Positions 42,575 through 54,057 are shown, counted from the stretch's first letter. The stretch is 64,000 bases of DNA from Pseudorasbora parva (GCF_024679245.1 NC_090189.1:36712889-36776888); one strand, 5' to 3'. Numbers and translations: made by a program. Notes: generated from the sequence alone by a model not told the origin.

Positions 42575-45500
42575 CCCAGATAGCATGGTGACATTGATTC
42601 AATGTTGGAATTCCATCAGAATCATCATTTTGGTTGAGGTTGAAACTTCAATGCTAAGTAATATTGGATCAATGTTGAAAATTCAATGCTAACACCATAC
42701 TGGGCCAATGTTGAAAATTCACTGCTAAATAATATTGGATCAATGTTGATAATTCCATGCTTTTCAGTGTTGAAAAGACAAACATTGAATCAATGCTGAT
42801 GTTTGGTCAGCTTAATTCTCCACCGGTGAGGCTTACGGTCAATCTATCTGTCCCATTATTCAACATGTTAAGGCAAGTCCAAATCAATTGGGTACATTTG
42901 TGTGAATGTTAGCACATTTATTATCCTCAAAGGATACGATGAATACACCAACGAGTATGTGGATTCACAAAGAATACATAAATGTAAATTTTGTAATTGT
43001 AAGCCTTTCTTTAAATTTTTCTGGAAGAGTTAAAATTGTATGCGTGTTTGATTTCTGACTCTTCCAATAAGAAAGCTGTAAAAACTATGAATCTTTTTAA
43101 AAGGTATATTATTTTCCTGCTTACTGGCATGTAATGTTGTCATTCTGTGTTTCATGTTATTATAATAAAAAATGTAAAAAACAAATAAAAAAAACCCAAA
43201 GAACTTCTACCATAAATTTAGTCTATCAGTTTTAAATAAATTAAAATTTAGCCTATTATTATTATTTAAATCATGTAGAATGTACATGTATTTCATTATC
43301 TAAAGAATACAGTTAATAAAGAATTTAGAATATGTGTCCCTATCGAATGCGCCACAATCCAATCCAGCAGGTGGCGGTAATGCACCTTAAAGACATCCAC
43401 CAATCAACCAAAGCAAGCGCAGCTGAACAGACTTCAATCGCGAAAAAGGGACACAGGACAATGACCATCTTTTTTAGAGGTAAGTGGCCTACAAAAATAT
43501 AATTATAAAATTCATCTCAATTTTAATTTAGTGTTTTTATTCATCTTTATGTTTTACAACTTGTGTGCTTCTCCTCAGCGAGTTAGAGTGAACTGCAATG
43601 TTAATAATAGTCACATGAGCGCCCTCATAAGTTACACAACCAACGGCCAGAGTAATCTTAATACATTGAGTTTCAGTTTGTTTTTCACCAAACCATATCA
43701 TATTTGTATTCATTTTTTTTTTCTTAAGATTGGCATATACACTGTGAATTGCGTCCGAATTCTGACTCGTGCAACTTTTTTTTGTCGTGCGTCGTTTGTT
43801 GTGAGGTGTTCATCTATTTTATGAGATGATTTTAGTATTAAGATAATTCATCTGTGCGAGTAAAATGTGCATCTGTCATGTGAAAACGGTGCTGCACATG
43901 CAGTCATTGACTTGTGAGTAGATCCTATTTGATTCATTTGGATTTTGAGGCCATATAGGATCGACTCACAAGTCAATGAATGCGCGGCGCGGATCCACAA
44001 ACGTATCTTACTCGTTGCACACACAGATGAATCATTTAGAATCATCCTATATTCGTCCAGTGTATAAACGAGAGGCGATCGGAAGGTTAGATGAATTTCT
44101 GGCTTGTCAGTGATTGTGTTCGCCACTCGTGAGCAGGGGCGTGGGACTGGGGGGATAAAGGGTACTGAGTAACCAGGGCCCGAGGCAGGGGGGAGGCCTT
44201 AGAAGTCAGTTTTCTATACATACACATACATGGTACGGGGGCCCAGCAAGATGGTTTGTACCCAGGGCCCAAAATTTGGTGCTACGCCCCTGCTCGTGAG
44301 AGTATCTCACAGCTGAAGCAGAACTAGAACTGATTGACCTGTTAGCGCGGTGAGGGGAAATACAATTAGTTCAGCTTCAGCTGTACGATATCATCACGAG
44401 AGCAGATCACAATTACATCATTACAGTTTAATCTTTAATGCAGCAAGAAAAGAGTGAGATCTTTAAGTTCTTTAGGCAGCTATATCAAACTACAGAAATT
44501 TAGTAAACAGTTGTCCCTCCAGTTCGTGTTGTAAATGGAAAAAAAAATCTCTTCCAAACCACCATGTAGCCTATACAGCTCCTCTTTTATTTTCTTAATT
44601 TAGCTATTTAGTCATTCATTTACTTGTTTCATTTTCACACTTTATTTATGTACTATTAAATACAATAATATTATTAGATAAAACACCGGATATAGTCACT
44701 TTGCTTTTTCATTCATTGTGTGTCTGCAGGTCCTCTAAAGTCTATTTTAAAATGCATTAAATAGTCCTGAATTTAATGTTACCGTTTTAACTGGGATATC
44801 AAGATTTTGATAAAATTTCAAGTTTCACTTCATTTTGTAGTATGCTATATTTGTAATGTATAATTAATCACATTTCCAAATATTTACTAACTTCTTGTTG
44901 TTTTAGATGCTGTGAATGCTGATAAAAAGGAGGCATCAGAGTTTATCTTTGCTGGGACGGTGCATAACTGGCTCCATTACAACCTGAAAGGCTTCGGGGC
45001 ATTGCTCATGGTGGAACCCCCTGAGTTTGGAGTATTTCATTCTTTCTTCTACCTTCTCTCTTTCAGTAGTACTGTGTAATTTCTGTATTTATTGGCAAGT
45101 TTACATTTGTATTTACTTCCATTTTGCAGATGCACGTTGTCATGTTTTTCCTGGCTCTTCTCATTTGTGTCATAAATTCAGATGTAATTGTTTTAAGTCA
45201 ATGTGAGATTTCCTGTTGTAACTGTGGGGGCATAAATAAATACATTTGCATGTAAACTGAAGGATGTTGTTTACTTTGAGTGACTTTTTGATGCAAAATC
45301 ATATCGACAGCAGCCACACATGGTCTCTGATTAAAATGAATAAAATAAAGAGACAAATGAACTGGCATAGAATCCTGCTGTACATAAAGCAAGATTGATC
45401 CATTTTTCATTGTTGAAATAACATTATTTCAGGGTGCAAACCTGATGAAAAATCAATGTTATATTTCAATATTGATTCAATGATATTTTGATTGATGCAT

Positions 45501-45736
45501 TAACATTGATTCAACATTGATTCACTTAAATAAGTGGTTTTATTTTAGTTGAAAAACTATTGATTTTAAGCCCATCTTGATCTATTTTTCATCGTTGAAA
45601 TAACATTATTTCAGGGTGCAAACCTGATGAAAAATCAACAGTCTCAACATTGACATCTCAACATTGATTCAATGATATTTTAGTTGATGCCTTAACATTG
45701 ATTCAACGCTGATTCACTGTTTGTCTGCTATCTGGG
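42575..45736. mobile_element. TA-flanked 3.2-kb DNA element with cargo
   Basis: The 10-bp inverted ends CCCAGATAGC and GCTATCTGGG are flanked by TA (42573-42574 and 45737-45738). Deleting the insert and one TA restores the gag reading frame exactly across the site. Subterminal regions contain many variants of ACATTGATTCAATGTTG and, at the right, two ~187-bp tandem copies of AACATTATTTCAGGGTGCAAA... (45419 and 45601). The middle (43330-45080) carries a two-exon micro-ORF segment. No transposase; probably mobilised by a Tc1/mariner-like enzyme. Confidence 0.8.
43461..45079 (+). CDS. Two-exon 63-residue micro-ORF carried by the TA element
   Basis: Exon 1 43461-43479 (ATG then ACCATCTTTTTTAGAG, donor GTAAGT) and exon 2 44907-45079 (acceptor TTCTTGTTGTTTTAG, stop TAA at 45077-45079) join in frame to about 63 residues. 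The C-terminal exon includes ASEFIFAGTVHNWLHYNLKG and ALLMVEPPEFGVFHSFFYLL. I do not recognise the protein. Partial copies without exon 1 or with deletions occur at 4790-6483 and 33707-34215, so the segment is repetitive, not a unique host gene. It may be a captured gene fragment or part of a larger element. The upstream 43350-43460 includes CAGGTGGCGGTAATGCACC, a promoter-proximal sequence seen often in fish repeats. Confidence 0.4.
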
Positions 45737-45738
45737 TA

Positions 45739-46242
45739 GCCATTTGCGACAGGAGTCCCGGAGCTGCTGGGCCATTGCGAATGGTCGGCCGGCCTCGCCC
45801 CAGTCCAGGGAGCGGAAGCGCTGGCGATGCTGTTCTGCTGACCGGCCGACCCACTGAATGCTGGCCCTCTTGAGATTGTCATCTTCCAGGAGGTTTGCCA
45901 CCGGCAGTTGTTGGGCAGCCGCCTGGGCTTCTCCCGATAGTAATGGTATCAGGCGCACCGGCCACTGTGCCCGGGGCCACCCGCAGGCCTCCGCTGATTT
46001 TTGGAAAAGTTCAATTAAGGTCTCGGGATCATCTTGTGGCCCCATCTTATGCATGGGCACGTGGACCGATGCGCCCGGTCAAGCCAGCTCCGGAACCTCT
46101 CCTTCTGCTGGCCTTGGACGATCGCCGCGAACCGGCGTTCTTGATCCGTCCGAAGGTCCAGCAGAGCTTGGTGTTGTTCGCGGTGGAGGACCGCGAGGGA
46201 TGTGATGATGTCCTCAAATGGCGTGGCGGAAGACGTCTGCAT
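45739..46242 (-). pseudogene. Gmr1-like gag, N-terminal capsid part
   Basis: Two minus-strand frames: the first (46242-46015) has LAVLHREQHQALLDLRTDQE, the second (46060-45739) DPETLIELFQKSAEACGWPR, RLIPLLSGEAQAAAQQLP and AMAQQLRDSCRKW. A frameshift lies near 46040. The last residues meet the TA insertion at 45738 and the protein resumes at 42572. The start codon is probably near 46242 or slightly upstream. Confidence 0.75.
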
Positions 46243-46265
46243 GGCGGCGGCGTTGTCCTACTTCC

Positions 46266-46283
46266 TCCCGGGTTTCGGCACCA
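46266..46283 (-). promoter_or_regulatory. Gmr1-like primer-binding site
   Basis: On the element strand TGGTGCCGAAACCCGGGA begins one base inside the 5' LTR. The TGG start and position fit a tRNA primer site; I cannot assign the tRNA with confidence. Confidence 0.65.
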
Positions 46284-46284
46284 G

Positions 46285-46656
46285 TGTGATAAAGTTTGTG
46301 TGTGGGAAGGAAGAGGACAAGGGGTCGGCTTGACTGCTGATGCTTTTATTCAAAATAATAACTCAATATTGTACACTCTCAGCAAGTGTCTATTTCTCTC
46401 AGTCACTTCCGGGTTCCGGTTCAACATCCGCTTCCGGGTCAACGTGCTCAGTGTCCTCAGTGTCAGCGTGTAGCGTCAGCAGTCCCTCTCTCTCTATTTT
46501 GCCTCCGATTCCACAGGCGTTTTATCCTCTCTCCACGCCCATCACTGGAACAAGATACAGGTGTCATCAATCTGCGTCCAACCCACTCACTTACCGCTCG
46601 TCCCGCGGCTCTCTCTCCCGCTGCAGACCTCGCTGAACCACGCCCCCCTTGCCACA
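46285..46656 (-). repeat. Gmr1-like 5' LTR, 372 bp
   Basis: TGTGATAAAG...CTTGCCACA, the intact copy of the LTR found truncated at 38825-39186. It should drive minus-strand transcription of gag. Confidence 0.85.
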
Positions 46657-47230
46657 ATTTCAAAATAAAGGTAATAAAGGTGGTGGTTGAGGAGATTCCC
46701 AACTTCTATATGTAAAGAGATTTAAGTGTCTAGAAAAGCGCTATATAAATGTAACTAATTAATTAATTAATATTTACCTGAACGTAATCCTGTATGGAGG
46801 TCTTGTTCTTTAGTCAGAATACAGGTATTCAAGCGCTCAATGGCATGGTAAGTGTAGTTCTACCTTGTTGGACTGGGAACTATGAGCTGGCACCCTAGCA
46901 TGCACTCAAAAAAATAATATGTTGGACTAACTTAACTTTTTTATGTCAACTGGTTGCACGTAACTGGATTACATTGAAATTAAATAACATTTTTTATTTC
47001 AGTAAATGTAAGTTAATTGCTTAAGGTAAAAGCAATGTTGTTTAGTTGAATCAATTTAACAGGCTTTGTTTTGTTTAAAACTATTGAGTTAATTAACTTC
47101 AGTTATCCTAAAATTTATATTTTTACGTTCAACCAAAATAAATTCTACAGTTTCATCCAGTTCCTGTTTATTCAATGAATGTATTCAATAATTTCAATAA
47201 CTTTTCCAACAAGAATAACTTGTGTAATCT
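46657..47230. other. LINE/SINE tail fragment, otherwise no gene
   Basis: 46706-46768 reads like a LINE/SINE 3' end (AAGTGTCTAGAAAAGCGCTATATAAATGTAA then ATTA repeats). The rest to 47230 is AT-rich with TTAACTT/AAGTTAA motifs around 46915-47110 suggestive of a decayed inverted-repeat element. Confidence 0.45.
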
Positions 47231-47993
47231 CCAGGGGTGGTAAGTAATCAAGTAAAAATACTTTGATACTTTACTTAAGTATTTTTTTCGGGGATCTGTA
47301 CTTTACTTGAGTATATTTTATTTGCATCTACTTTTACTCTTACTCCACTACAATATTAAAGGCAAAGTTTACTTTTACTCCAATACATTTCCCCATGCCC
47401 GCTCCAAGTATTAAGTATTTATCACACTTGATTTCCAAACCGGTCTGGTCGGTCATGGATGATCCAGTCGGGTATAGACTTGGAAAAGCTGACAAGGCAG
47501 GTTTGCCACACTAACGTTAGCTCAGTGTTTCCCCAACTTTTTTATTTTGCGGCACACAATTTACTATGAAAACATCGGTAACATTTTACAATACAGGTGT
47601 ACTATTATAATTCATGCCTAACCAATGACATTATTTTTGAAAGCATCCTAACTTTACAGCATTTTTACACAAGTGCCTAAAACTTCAGCAGCTTTTGCAG
47701 CAGTTCTTTTGGATTTAGTCTCAGTTTTATCGGTTTCTTCATGTAATCACAGGCAGACTCTGATGATGGTGAGATCAGATCTCTGTGTGGAGCACTGGCT
47801 GTTAGCGGACTCCTTGTGCATACAAAAATCTCACTGGTTTATTACAATTAATAGCAAAAGGAATGTTTGGAAATGTAAACTGATTTTTCCTTCTGAAACG
47901 CCACACCAAAATATATAAATAACCTGCTTTAAAAAAAAGTTTGGGGTGAAAATACTAACGTGGACTTTTGCAAAGTACTGTATATGCTCAACT
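47231..47993. other. DNA-element fragment, otherwise no gene
   Basis: 47231-47380 with repeated TACTTTACTTAAGTA and CTTTTACTC motifs matches a common fish inverted-repeat element. From 47400 to 47993 I see no feature and no continuation of the minus-strand gene to the right. Confidence 0.4.
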
Positions 47994-48180
47994 TTAAAGG
48001 GATACTTCACCTAAAATGTTTAATTCAGTCATTATTTACTCGCCCCTGTGTCTTTTAAACTAGACATTTGAAGCTTCAGAATAGGTACAAAAATGAGCAG
48101 GACATATGAAATAAGTACAGTGACATGAGGCTGAGTAAATTATGACTGAATTTTCATCTTTGGGTAAAATATTATTTTAA
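47994..48180. mobile_element. 187-bp TTAA-flanked MITE
   Basis: TTAAAGGGATACTTCACC at the left and TTTGGGTAAAATATTATTTTAA at the right. Inverted arms share AATTCAGTCAT-ATTTACTC, and TTAA is at both ends. Same family as the fragment at 4435. Confidence 0.75.
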
Positions 48181-48225
48181 TCAATTACGAATTATTTAAA
48201 ATAATTATGAATTTAGAGAACATAC

Positions 48226-49531
48226 CTGATCCATAACTGAGAAGATGTTTGTGATCTTCGGTGTCGCTGCTCCTCCTTTCTTTTTGAAAATTCTGAGGAG
48301 CTGTGTCGAGAAATTATCAAGCTGACCCATAAATTTGGACACCAATGGGATTGTTGTAATCCTGCTGAATTCTGCAGACACCTAATATAATTTTAAAAGG
48401 ACAAATCAGGTTGGCTGCCCAGCACTTACAGATGACATAAAACATTACAAATGAACATAAACCTGAATTCATATTTTAGAATTACAACCATCCACTGACA
48501 TTACATCAAAGACTTACCTCTCGGTCAGTAAAGACTGCTGGCCATCTGTTCTTAAATTCAACAATGAATGGCAAATCTTCAACCACCTCATGCCTCCGGA
48601 GCGCAAATGTTCTGTCCATCAGCACCTTGATAACCTGCTCGTTGTTTCTTTTAGTCACCTCGGACAGTAGTATAACCCGTTGCTTTTCAAGGGTATCTTT
48701 TGTTTCACCCAGTGGGTAATCTGGACAGTAATTTACCTCAGCTTTTCTCGGTTTCTTCACTTGGTTTGGACTTCCTAGGGATCCTTTTCGCTTATGGGAG
48801 TTGATGTTTAGTTCAGAAAATCCTCTGTTCCTCAATTTTGTTCTGTAGTTTGCCATCTTGTATTTCAAACAAATTTTCCAGCCATAGTAGCCACTCACAG
48901 AGCCTTTTTCTTTGAGGCACGGGTGCTTCTGTACCAAAGCAGCAGCAACATCATCAAGATCTGCACTTGTATTGATGGGTATGCCTTGTATTTAATTATT
49001 TCTGAGTCTAAGGCATCCAAAATGTCAGACTTCAGCTTGGCATTAGGGTTCAGGACAGTACCATCAGTCTGATATGCAAGTTGAGCTTTTTGTAGTTGCA
49101 TCTCAGCATCAAAACTAAACTGTGGTATTGGGAAACTTTCAGGCCATGGCTGACTCCTAACAGAGGACTCAGATTCTGAAGTTGAAAGAAAAGAGGACTG
49201 TGAGGATGAAATGATGTCTGTGTCACAGGACGATACTGAAGAGGTCTCATTTACTTCTGGCACAGAAGAAGTAGAAGGGATACTTGCAGATGAAGGTAAT
49301 TTCATGACCTTGAGTGTAGCTCTATCTTGTATATTGGAAGTTGAACTGAGGTTTACAAAATCATTAAAGTCAGGATCTTTGAATTGAAGCCGAAAATTTT
49401 CAAGGACTCTCAGTTGTGTTTGGATTTCTCTTTTAAGGTCATTCAAAGATTCTGGTATACCAGCTGGAAGATCTAACCTTTCACAATTATTTTCTCCCAA
49501 GATTACTCGAAGTTTGGCTGGAGTAGCCATT
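48226..49531 (-). pseudogene. SAMD3-like element protein, two exons plus frameshift
   Basis: The minus-strand ATG at about 49531 starts MATPAKLRVILGENNCERLD, a PB1-like N-terminus, followed by a Ser-rich linker. After a one-base frame change at about 48971-48985 comes VQKHPCLKEKGSVSGYYGW, YKMANYRTKLRNRG, KKPRKAEVNYCPDYPLGE and RRHEVVEDLPFIVEFKNRWP. Exon 1 ends at the donor GAG|GTAAG (48518). Exon 2 (48381-48226) encodes VSAEFSRITTIPLVSKFMGQ and ends at another donor, so a further exon is missing or unseen. These proteins occur in large numbers in fish annotated 'sterile alpha motif domain-containing 3-like'. Their biochemical role is unknown and their repetition suggests an element gene. It lies head-to-tail behind the next gene, 138 bp away. 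Confidence 0.7.
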
Positions 49532-49668
49532 GTGTCAAAAAAATTTGAAAGAGAGAGGAGGTGAATATATGAGTACAATACCAGCAGACCAATCTGAACT
49601 ATTAACACTAAATAAATGTTTACTATAAAATGAAATTGATATTCAAATTGACATGTCCACAAAGGACT

Positions 49669-52382
49669 TCAGTGGCTGGTTACCTCATTTATTAGTATGT
49701 GTCTTTTTAGGGTAGTTATTCTGACACCTCCAACCTTATAATCAGCAAGAGGGTATGGGTCTTTCAACTCACTGTGGGTAATTAAGCAAATTTCAAGAGT
49801 TGGTACCAATTCAAAAGCCCTGAAATGCTCTCGATACCATGAGCACATTTTCTTGGCAATAAAAGCCAGGTTGTCTTGGATTACACAAATTTGAGTAATT
49901 TCTGCAAATTCTGGAAGCCCACAAAGAGACCCATGGGCAATTATCATGCCATTTCGATACATAATGCCATCATAAGAAGCATTCTGAGCAACATTGACAG
50001 TGGTGATACCGGGATATCTAGAATTAAGGCAACGTACAACATCCTCTTTCATGACTTCAACAGTGATGGCAATGACATGTGTGACCTGTAAAGTGTTCTT
50101 TTCAGGGCTGGGTACGTGGAGGTTATATCCAACCATCAATTGGTGTTTACTTGCCAAAGTCAGTGTTATGTTCTTGAAGCAATTTGTGTGCCTAACTACT
50201 TGTTTGAAGTAGCTATGCTTAGCTTCAAAACGCAATGTCCAAAGAAAAACTAAAGGGCCGAAGCAGCGAATCATTTCTGGATAGTGCTCCAAAAAGTGAG
50301 GCTTTGGAAGCAGTTTTTTAAGTGGGAAAATCTCCTGATATTTCTGACGGTGTTCAGAGATCTTGCATTCCAAATATGCAATGGTCTCATCTGTATGAAC
50401 TGAAGACACAACCAGTTCCACAATATCCTTCAAGTCTAAAATCATAAGCCACACAGGTTCATCTGCAGGCACCAAATGGCCAATAATCAATGGCAGCAAT
50501 CTCAACAGACACCAGTTTTAATGCGCATTGCCACCAACTGATTTTCTGCTTGCAAAAGTCTGTGGTACCAATTGAGGTCGATTTGTCTTATCACCCCACT
50601 TGTATGGAAAATTATGGGTGAGTTCATTGAGCCTATCAAGAGACAAGATCTTCTTTGAAATAAGTACAGCAAAGCACTCTGCCAGCTCAACTGGTACTAT
50701 GCCTTCAAAAAGATTGTGAGCCAAATCAGGAGGATAGCCTTTTGTAACATTAACGTAGCTAAGGCTTTCACTGAAGACACATGCTTTTTTCACACCCATG
50801 ACATTCATCTCATTTTCCTTCGCACGTTTCACATGTCCTTGGTGTTTTTCTGCAGTCCTAAGTGTAAATTCACCTGCCTTCACTTCATTGGTCTGAGAAT
50901 CTGCACGAGATGCTGTACAAAATCGACAACAGTACTCTCCAGAAAAGTTCTCAATGAAGCCAGCCATAGAACGTGCGGCAAGATTATCAGCCACAATACT
51001 GTTCCTTTAAGAAATGTTCCAAGCAGCTGGACATACACACCTTGCTGTTCCAAAATTTGGAGATCATACAAAAGAGGTTGCAAGATTTTTTTCAAATCTG
51101 TATGTCTTCACGTCTTCTGTTTCGCACAAAATTGCAAGATAAATTGAAGACAATGTTGATTGAAACATTGATGGTACATTACGCAAAATCCAGTAGATTG
51201 CACATAATTTGTGCTTTTTTCTTGATGTCCCGAGAGGGTTGCAAATTTCAAAGTCATCAGCATATAAGCACACAGATATCCTCAACTCATCTGAGAAGAA
51301 GTCATTTGCTTTAAAATACTGACCATCCTGAATTGACCTGTACTGATGGACATCTCTTCTTAACTGTTGAGAACTGTGACTTTCAACCACTTTGTCAAGT
51401 ACATCATTCTGGCCAAGAAGATTCTGTAAAGACACGAGTATCTGTGTAGAAAGTTCTGTTTCTCTTGGCCTCGAGAACATACTCCACAGGGTCTACAACT
51501 TTAAAATTGTCCCTGTAATATTGTTTACGCTTAAATGGAGTAGCTAGAGGACCACCATGCTTCATTGCAGTGAGTAAAGGGTTTGTTGTATTTAAAGATG
51601 TAACAAGGTCTTTGACTAGAAACTCATCATTGTCAATTCTGTGCTTTTGTAAGGTGTCTACAATAACTCTGTAAGACAAAGGAAAAGAAGCATCACTCAG
51701 TAAATAATGCAAGTCCTCTAACAACTCATCAACAGCTGTGCCTGGGACATGATGGTAATTCTCCAGCTTCAACAGCAAGGAAGCAAATTTAAGCTCTACC
51801 AGTTTTGGCAAGTTCTCTGGAACCTTTTCTGTATCAACACAATTGGAATCCTCCTCTAACGCAGATGTATTGATTTCTTCATTTGAAAAAGTGTCATCAG
51901 ATATTCCTCTAACCTCTTGTGTTTTCACTATTGCTTCCTTAAAATCAGTCAACGAACACTGACCATGTTTTCGACTCTTTTGTGATCTGAATGTGCTATA
52001 CACATTTGTTTTAAATGAGCAGTCCTTAAACATACAACTTACTGTTTCATGACTGCACAAATGGTTCTTTATGTGGATAAAGAATCTTTCATTTATTGAA
52101 GGAATGTCAGTTACAGCACAAACATGGCAATTTATCATTGATCTTTCACTAGAATTTTGCTTTTGAGGTTGCTGCTCACTGCCATGTGATCTGCATAAGT
52201 GGTACCGCAGCGCATTCCAGGTTTTAAAAGTGCATGGACAGTAAGAATATGCACATGGATATGTGTGTCTGCGGCCATAGTGTCCATGTACTAACCTGTA
52301 GTGTTTTAAAAGCTTTGATCTGGATGTATGAAACAAGCCACAATCTCTACACAGCCACATGCATGAAGACTCCAAAGCTCTG
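49669..52382 (-). pseudogene. C2H2-finger transposase-like gene, several frameshifts
   Basis: A minus-strand exon opens after a CCCCCTTCACAG acceptor at about 52382 and starts MWLCRDCGLFHTSRSKLLKH (C2H2), with two more finger-like units (CAYSYCPCTFKTWNALRYHL, CHVCAVT). Then come a helical middle, YADDFEICNPLGTSRKKHK (about 51250), ADNLAARSMAGFIENFSGEY plus CCRFC (about 50970), GYPPDLAHNLFEGIVPVELA (about 50720) and FGPLVFLWTLRFEAKHSYFK (about 50210-50260), ending LKRHILINE. This matches large element-encoded proteins in fish and cnidarians, CACTA-like or related. Breaks: frame changes near 51460, 51086-51092 (T7 run) and 51000, and TAA at 50518-50520. Upstream exons are not identified. Confidence 0.65.
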
Positions 52383-52936
52383 TGAAGGGGGAAAAAAGAT
52401 ACAAAAAATAATCAACAAAAAATAATAATATTAATAATATAAAAACACTGCTAACTACTAAACTGTAATAAAAAAATCTGTTGGATGACCTAACTAAACC
52501 AAAAAGCTTACTTAGCTAGATGTCATCTTATTCAAATGTGATTATTGCCATATGTGTTATTTGGGACTTCCAAAGTTTGAGATTTAACATTTGACATTAA
52601 ATAAATACGCTCAACACTATTAGTAAAGTTGTTAAAATACTAAAACATGGAACAAGTTATTTGCTTTATATGCACACGCCATTTGTTACATATAACATCT
52701 GTTCAACAACTATAACATATTATATTCGATCGAAAAACAATAAAGTAGTTAACACTGAAGGGAAACCCACATGAGGAATGCAGCAAATTCATTAAGATAC
52801 CATACAAAACATGAGATCACCCGCAAAAAAACATTCAAATACACTGACAGGCTCAATATAAATGCATAAAATGTAAGATATCTCACCTGTGTCCACATAA
52901 AGACAGAATGTAGATTGGGAAATGTTGAATTTGATT
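52383..52936. other. No gene recognised
   Basis: Upstream region of the minus-strand finger/transposase-like gene. AT-rich, with no further exon I can support. Confidence 0.4.
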
Positions 52937-53275
52937 CACTTAAAGCTACACTGTGTAACTTTTTTAGTTTATTCTTAGCTAAAATCACTTAGTTCTTTCA
53001 AAAATATATGTGCTCATTACTGTATATTTACTTCTTTCAAGTAATAATGTATTCTCGTAATTTTATAATATACCATTGAAAATACATACGTGTTGAGGGT
53101 TCGGATGGCGGTCGCCATGTTGCTCCTCCATCTTGAAAGTACATTTGCCAAAGAGGGACATACCCGTAAATTCAAGCTTCGCTTTTCGCGTTTTTACACT
53201 CGATGGCACTGTGTCGAATGTGAAGAGGAGGATTGCTTGAGGCTGCTATATGATGATGGAGGATCACTCTTAAGC
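52937..53275. repeat. TTAA-type element fragment
   Basis: 'TTAAAGCTACACTGTGTAAC' matches the left end of an abundant fish DNA element. The interior TTTACACTCGATGGCACTG...GATCACTCTTAAG follows, but a matching right inverted end is absent, so it is truncated or diverged. Confidence 0.5.
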
Positions 53276-53578
53276 CCCTTTCACACTGCACGTCGGACCC
53301 GCAATATTCCCGGAACATTGCCGGGTCGCCTTCTGTGTGAAAGCAACCACATCCCGGAATTGATTACCGAATTCGACCCGGGTCGGGGACCTAGTAACAT
53401 GGCGGAATATGTATCAGAGTCGCCAAGGAAGCGGAAAAGAGAATTAAGATGGCAACGCAACGGGCAAATCAACAAGACAAAAGTAAATATTGGAGTGGCC
53501 TTTCCAAGATGGAAAGAGCTCATGAGGAGCAACGATTTTAAAAAGAACGCCGACGTTGCCTGCTTTCTTCTCGACAGG
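53276..53578 (+). pseudogene. Element first exon (MAEYVSESP...), fragment
   Basis: Starts GCCCCTTTCACACTGCACG, a terminus-like sequence echoed at 54882. An ATG at 53399 opens about 60 codons rich in Lys/Arg: ESPRKRKRELRWQRNGQINK and NIGVAFPRWKELMRSNDFKK then NADVACFLLDR, ending at a good donor (CGACAG|GTAATA, 53578). The AFPRW...FKK-(A/D)-V-x-FLLD pattern is common at the N-terminus of fish element proteins. No second exon follows on this strand, because a hAT fragment in the opposite orientation does. Confidence 0.45.
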
Positions 53579-53584
53579 TAATAT

Positions 53585-54057
53585 TAATTCAACCCTACGC
53601 CCTATGGTCCTGCGACAGGCTAATGCCCCAGAGCAGATGCTTAATGTTTCTTGGTTTATCCAGTGGATAGTCACCCCAAGCAAGCCTCTGTTGTTTGATG
53701 ACCACGCATCTGTTGTGGTACACACATGGTTCTGTTTGGACAAAATCTTAGTGCGCTTTTCATTGGTATATACTCATCCTCAAGCATTCTTCCCAATGTT
53801 CTCCTGGACATCAAATGCCTAAAGGGTAAAATCTCTCTGAACAAATGTGTGTACTTTGGTCTCTCTACAGTGTGAAGTGGATGCAGTCCTTGAATGATGA
53901 AGTTAAGGATCAACTGATCAAATCGCTCTTGGGTTAGGGTGGGTCTACCTCCTCTGAAATACTGTGCTACACTGCCTTGTGTGAGAGGAACAGGGTGTTC
54001 CTCCTCCTCATTCCTGGGTGCGCTCCTCTTCTTGGCATGCTTGCATTTAATTTCCAT
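53585..54057 (-). pseudogene. hAT transposase fragment, catalytic Asp region
   Basis: Minus-strand frames: 54057 downwards MEIKCKHAKKRSAPRNEEEE, FDQLILNFIIQGLHPLHTVE and LMSRRTLGRMLEDEY. A frame change near 53745-53760 follows, then NHVCTTTDAWSSNNRGLLGV (catalytic Asp in TTDAW) and THWINQETLSICSGALACRR. These are consecutive blocks of Ac-like hAT transposases. The rest of the catalytic domain and the BED finger are absent, so it is an internal fragment. Confidence 0.7.

Larger units (their letters stand above)
38825..46656 (-). mobile_element. Gmr1-like Gypsy retrotransposon, deleted and doubly nested
   Basis: The 5' LTR is at 46285-46656 and a truncated 3' LTR at 38825-39186, nearly identical where they overlap. 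On the minus strand the order is gag, CCHC knuckle, protease, integrase, then straight into LTR, with no RT or RNase H. Protease next to integrase is the Copia-like order known for Gmr1-type Gypsy elements. The gag is split by a hAT (40864-42338) and by a TA-flanked element (42575-45736). The outer flanks show no clear target duplication. Confidence 0.8.

Noticed and set aside
46386..46715. Ser-rich ORF in the right Gmr1-like LTR
   Set aside because: The same frame occurs in the left LTR; LTR read-through with a CT repeat.
47673..47918. 81-codon plus-strand ORF
   Set aside because: No homology I recognise, no splice context, AT-rich flanks; not distinguishable from chance.
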